NCBI GenBank assembly: GCA_030841195.1
Contig: JAVEDA010000405.1
Location: 1-5,012 of the forward strand
From: Actinomycetota bacterium
GTDB lineage: Bacteria > Actinomycetota > Actinomycetes > JACCUZ01
DNA length: 5,012 nucleotides
Direction of reading: 5' to 3'
Positions 3,726 to 5,012 of the stretch are shown here, piece by piece. The notes beneath the pieces are model-generated. The model was not told where the DNA came from and did not search any database. It saw only the letters and a program-made list of their open reading frames with translations. The position numbers were made by a program, and so were the translations under genes. Position 1 is the first letter of the stretch; each line of letters begins with the position of its first letter.

Positions 3726-5012
3726 ATGCAACCGCTGCCTCTGCGCGCGCGTGTGTTCGTGGCCATCGTTGCCATGGCGGCGGTACCGCTCCCGGTTGTC
3801 GCGTTCATCCAGGGCCGCGGCCAGTTCGCACTGTCCGCGTTCATCGGGCTTGGCATCCTGATCGTGCTCACTGACTCGATCGGCGCGCGCGGTTCACGGG
3901 ACCTGATGACCATCGCGCTCAGCTCGGTGGTCTCCAGCGCCAGCCTTCCTCTAGTCGGCGGATGGGGCGCGATCGTCCTCGCCAGTGCTACCGCACTGGC
4001 CTGGGACCACCAGCCTCCGATCAAGCGGCTGTTCAACACCTCGCAGATGATTCTGGCGGCAACGGCGTCAGCTGCGACATTCACGTTGCTGGGTGGAGAG
4101 CCCATCCATGCCGGCAGCTTCCCTGGTCTGCTGCTGCCCTTTTCGGCGGCACTGATTGCCCACTGCGTCGTCAACGGAAGCCTAGTGGCGGTCATCGTCT
4201 CCTTGCACCAAGGAGTCCCGCTGCGCGTCGTGTTCCAGGGCACGATGGTGCAGTCCCTGCCGAACTACTTCGGCTACGGGCTGTTCGGTCTCCTGCTCGC
4301 CGTGCTGTGGGCGAAGGAAGGCGCAGGGGTGGGACCGACAGCAGCACTCCTCCTGCTGCTGCCGTTGGTAGTCGCTCGCTGGGCCTATGCGCAGTTCGCG
4401 GAGGAGCAGCGCGCCTACGACCGCACCGTCCGCACCCTGATGGCCGCCGTCGAGACAAAGGACGTCTACACCCGCGGCCACAGCGAACGGGTGTCCACCG
4501 CGTCGGTCCTGGTGGCCCGCGCGATCGGCATGCGCGAGGACCGGGTGGCCTCATTGCGCTACGCCGGCATGCTGCATGACGTCGGCAAGCTCGGCGTCCC
4601 GACCCGGGTGCTGCAGAAGTCCGGTGGTCTCACCGAGGACGAGTTCGCCGCGATCCAGCGGCACCCGATGCAGGGCCTCGAGATCGTCCGGGAGATCGAC
4701 TTCCTGGACGAGGCGAACGCCGGGATCATGCATCACCACGAGCGGATCGACGGCCTCGGCTATCCGATGGGCCTGGCCGGGGACCGGATCCCGGAGTTCG
4801 CCCGGGTGATCGCGGTGGCCGACGCCTTCGACTCGATGACCACCACCCGCTCCTACCGCGGCGCGCGGACCCTCGAGGCGGCTGTCGCCGAGCTGCGACG
4901 CTGCGCCGGGACCCAGTTCGACCCTGCGATGGTCGAGGCACTGGTGCGGGGCCTGGACGAGCACGGCTGGGACCCGGAAACGGTTCCCGTCTTCACTGCG
5001 CCGGAGCCGGAC
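3726..5012 (+). CDS. Membrane-anchored HD-GYP domain protein, predicted c-di-GMP phosphodiesterase (3' end outside window)
   Basis: This is an open frame of 429 residues running off the right edge. Residues 9-219 carry about eight hydrophobic segments (roughly 9-28, 33-49, 60-78, 79-93, 106-123, 134-160, 182-197 and 203-219), a membrane sensor or anchor of no family I can name. A short polar helix (220-240) leads to a cytoplasmic HD-GYP domain: ETKDVYTRGHSERVS (243-257), the HD pair His284-Asp285 (LHDVGKLG), His313, the intact signature HHERIDGLGYP (337-347) and Asp366 (VADAFD). These are the metal-binding residues expected of an active enzyme hydrolysing cyclic di-GMP. ATG 3726 is the first start after an in-frame stop at 3672; GGAGG (3718-3722) is only 3 nt away, an unusually short spacing. 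By hand count 46 of the first 240 codons end in A or T against 15 of the last 189, a clear composition break between sensor and catalytic halves. Confidence 0.92.
   Translation, partial: MQPLPLRARVFVAIVAMAAVPLPVVAFIQGRGQFALSAFIGLGILIVLTDSIGARGSRDLMTIALSSVVSSASLPLVGGWGAIVLASATALAWDHQPPIKRLFNTSQMILAATASAATFTLLGGEPIHAGSFPGLLLPFSAALIAHCVVNGSLVAVIVSLHQGVPLRVVFQGTMVQSLPNYFGYGLFGLLLAVLWAKEGAGVGPTAALLLLLPLVVARWAYAQFAEEQRAYDRTVRTLMAAVETKDVYTRGHSERVSTASVLVARAIGMREDRVASLRYAGMLHDVGKLGVPTRVLQKSGGLTEDEFAAIQRHPMQGLEIVREIDFLDEANAGIMHHHERIDGLGYPMGLAGDRIPEFARVIAVADAFDSMTTTRSYRGARTLEAAVAELRRCAGTQFDPAMVEALVRGLDEHGWDPETVPVFTAPEPD

Noticed and set aside
3689..4964. Several long minus-strand and off-frame ORFs across the HD-GYP gene
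   Set aside because: They are shadows of the real frame in high-GC DNA; the plus-strand frame carries complete HD-GYP motifs.

Overview
The window is high-GC DNA whose coding regions end most codons in G or C. Its first two genes closely match the SigR/RsrA pair of Streptomyces and relatives, so the source is an actinomycete. Genus cannot be fixed from the sequence; a relative of Nocardioides or Streptomyces would fit.

Left part (1-768): the 3' half of sigR (redox-stress ECF sigma factor) overlaps by 4 nt with rsrA, its zinc-containing thiol-switch anti-sigma factor. Facing them on the minus strand is a 24-codon gene for the ribosomal protein bL37, easily missed by gene callers. Middle part (769-3142): after a 135-nt divergent intergenic region with a perfect hairpin or operator-like palindrome comes a zinc-dependent medium-chain alcohol dehydrogenase on the plus strand. 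It meets, with 2 nt between stop codons, a two-gene minus-strand operon of unknown function (161 aa, then 225 aa with a two-domain layout).

Right part (3143-5012): a 583-nt stretch of clearly lower GC holds no recognisable gene. It does hold several inverted repeats and three short ORFs that could be translated. One is a 20-codon peptide ending in Trp-Lys-Trp, whose stop codon abuts a perfect 7-bp stem-loop. It is followed by a membrane-anchored HD-GYP protein (predicted c-di-GMP phosphodiesterase) that runs off the window. Its membrane half shares the relaxed base composition of the upstream leader, whereas its catalytic half has the strict GC3 of the rest of the window.

How the parts work together: SigR and RsrA form a disulfide-stress switch. 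The rest are separate transcription units. The most interesting hypothesis is that the short-ORF leader and the lower-GC membrane sensor form one exchangeable module, either peptide signal plus receptor or leader-peptide control, joined to a conserved c-di-GMP output domain. This is inference and needs comparative data.
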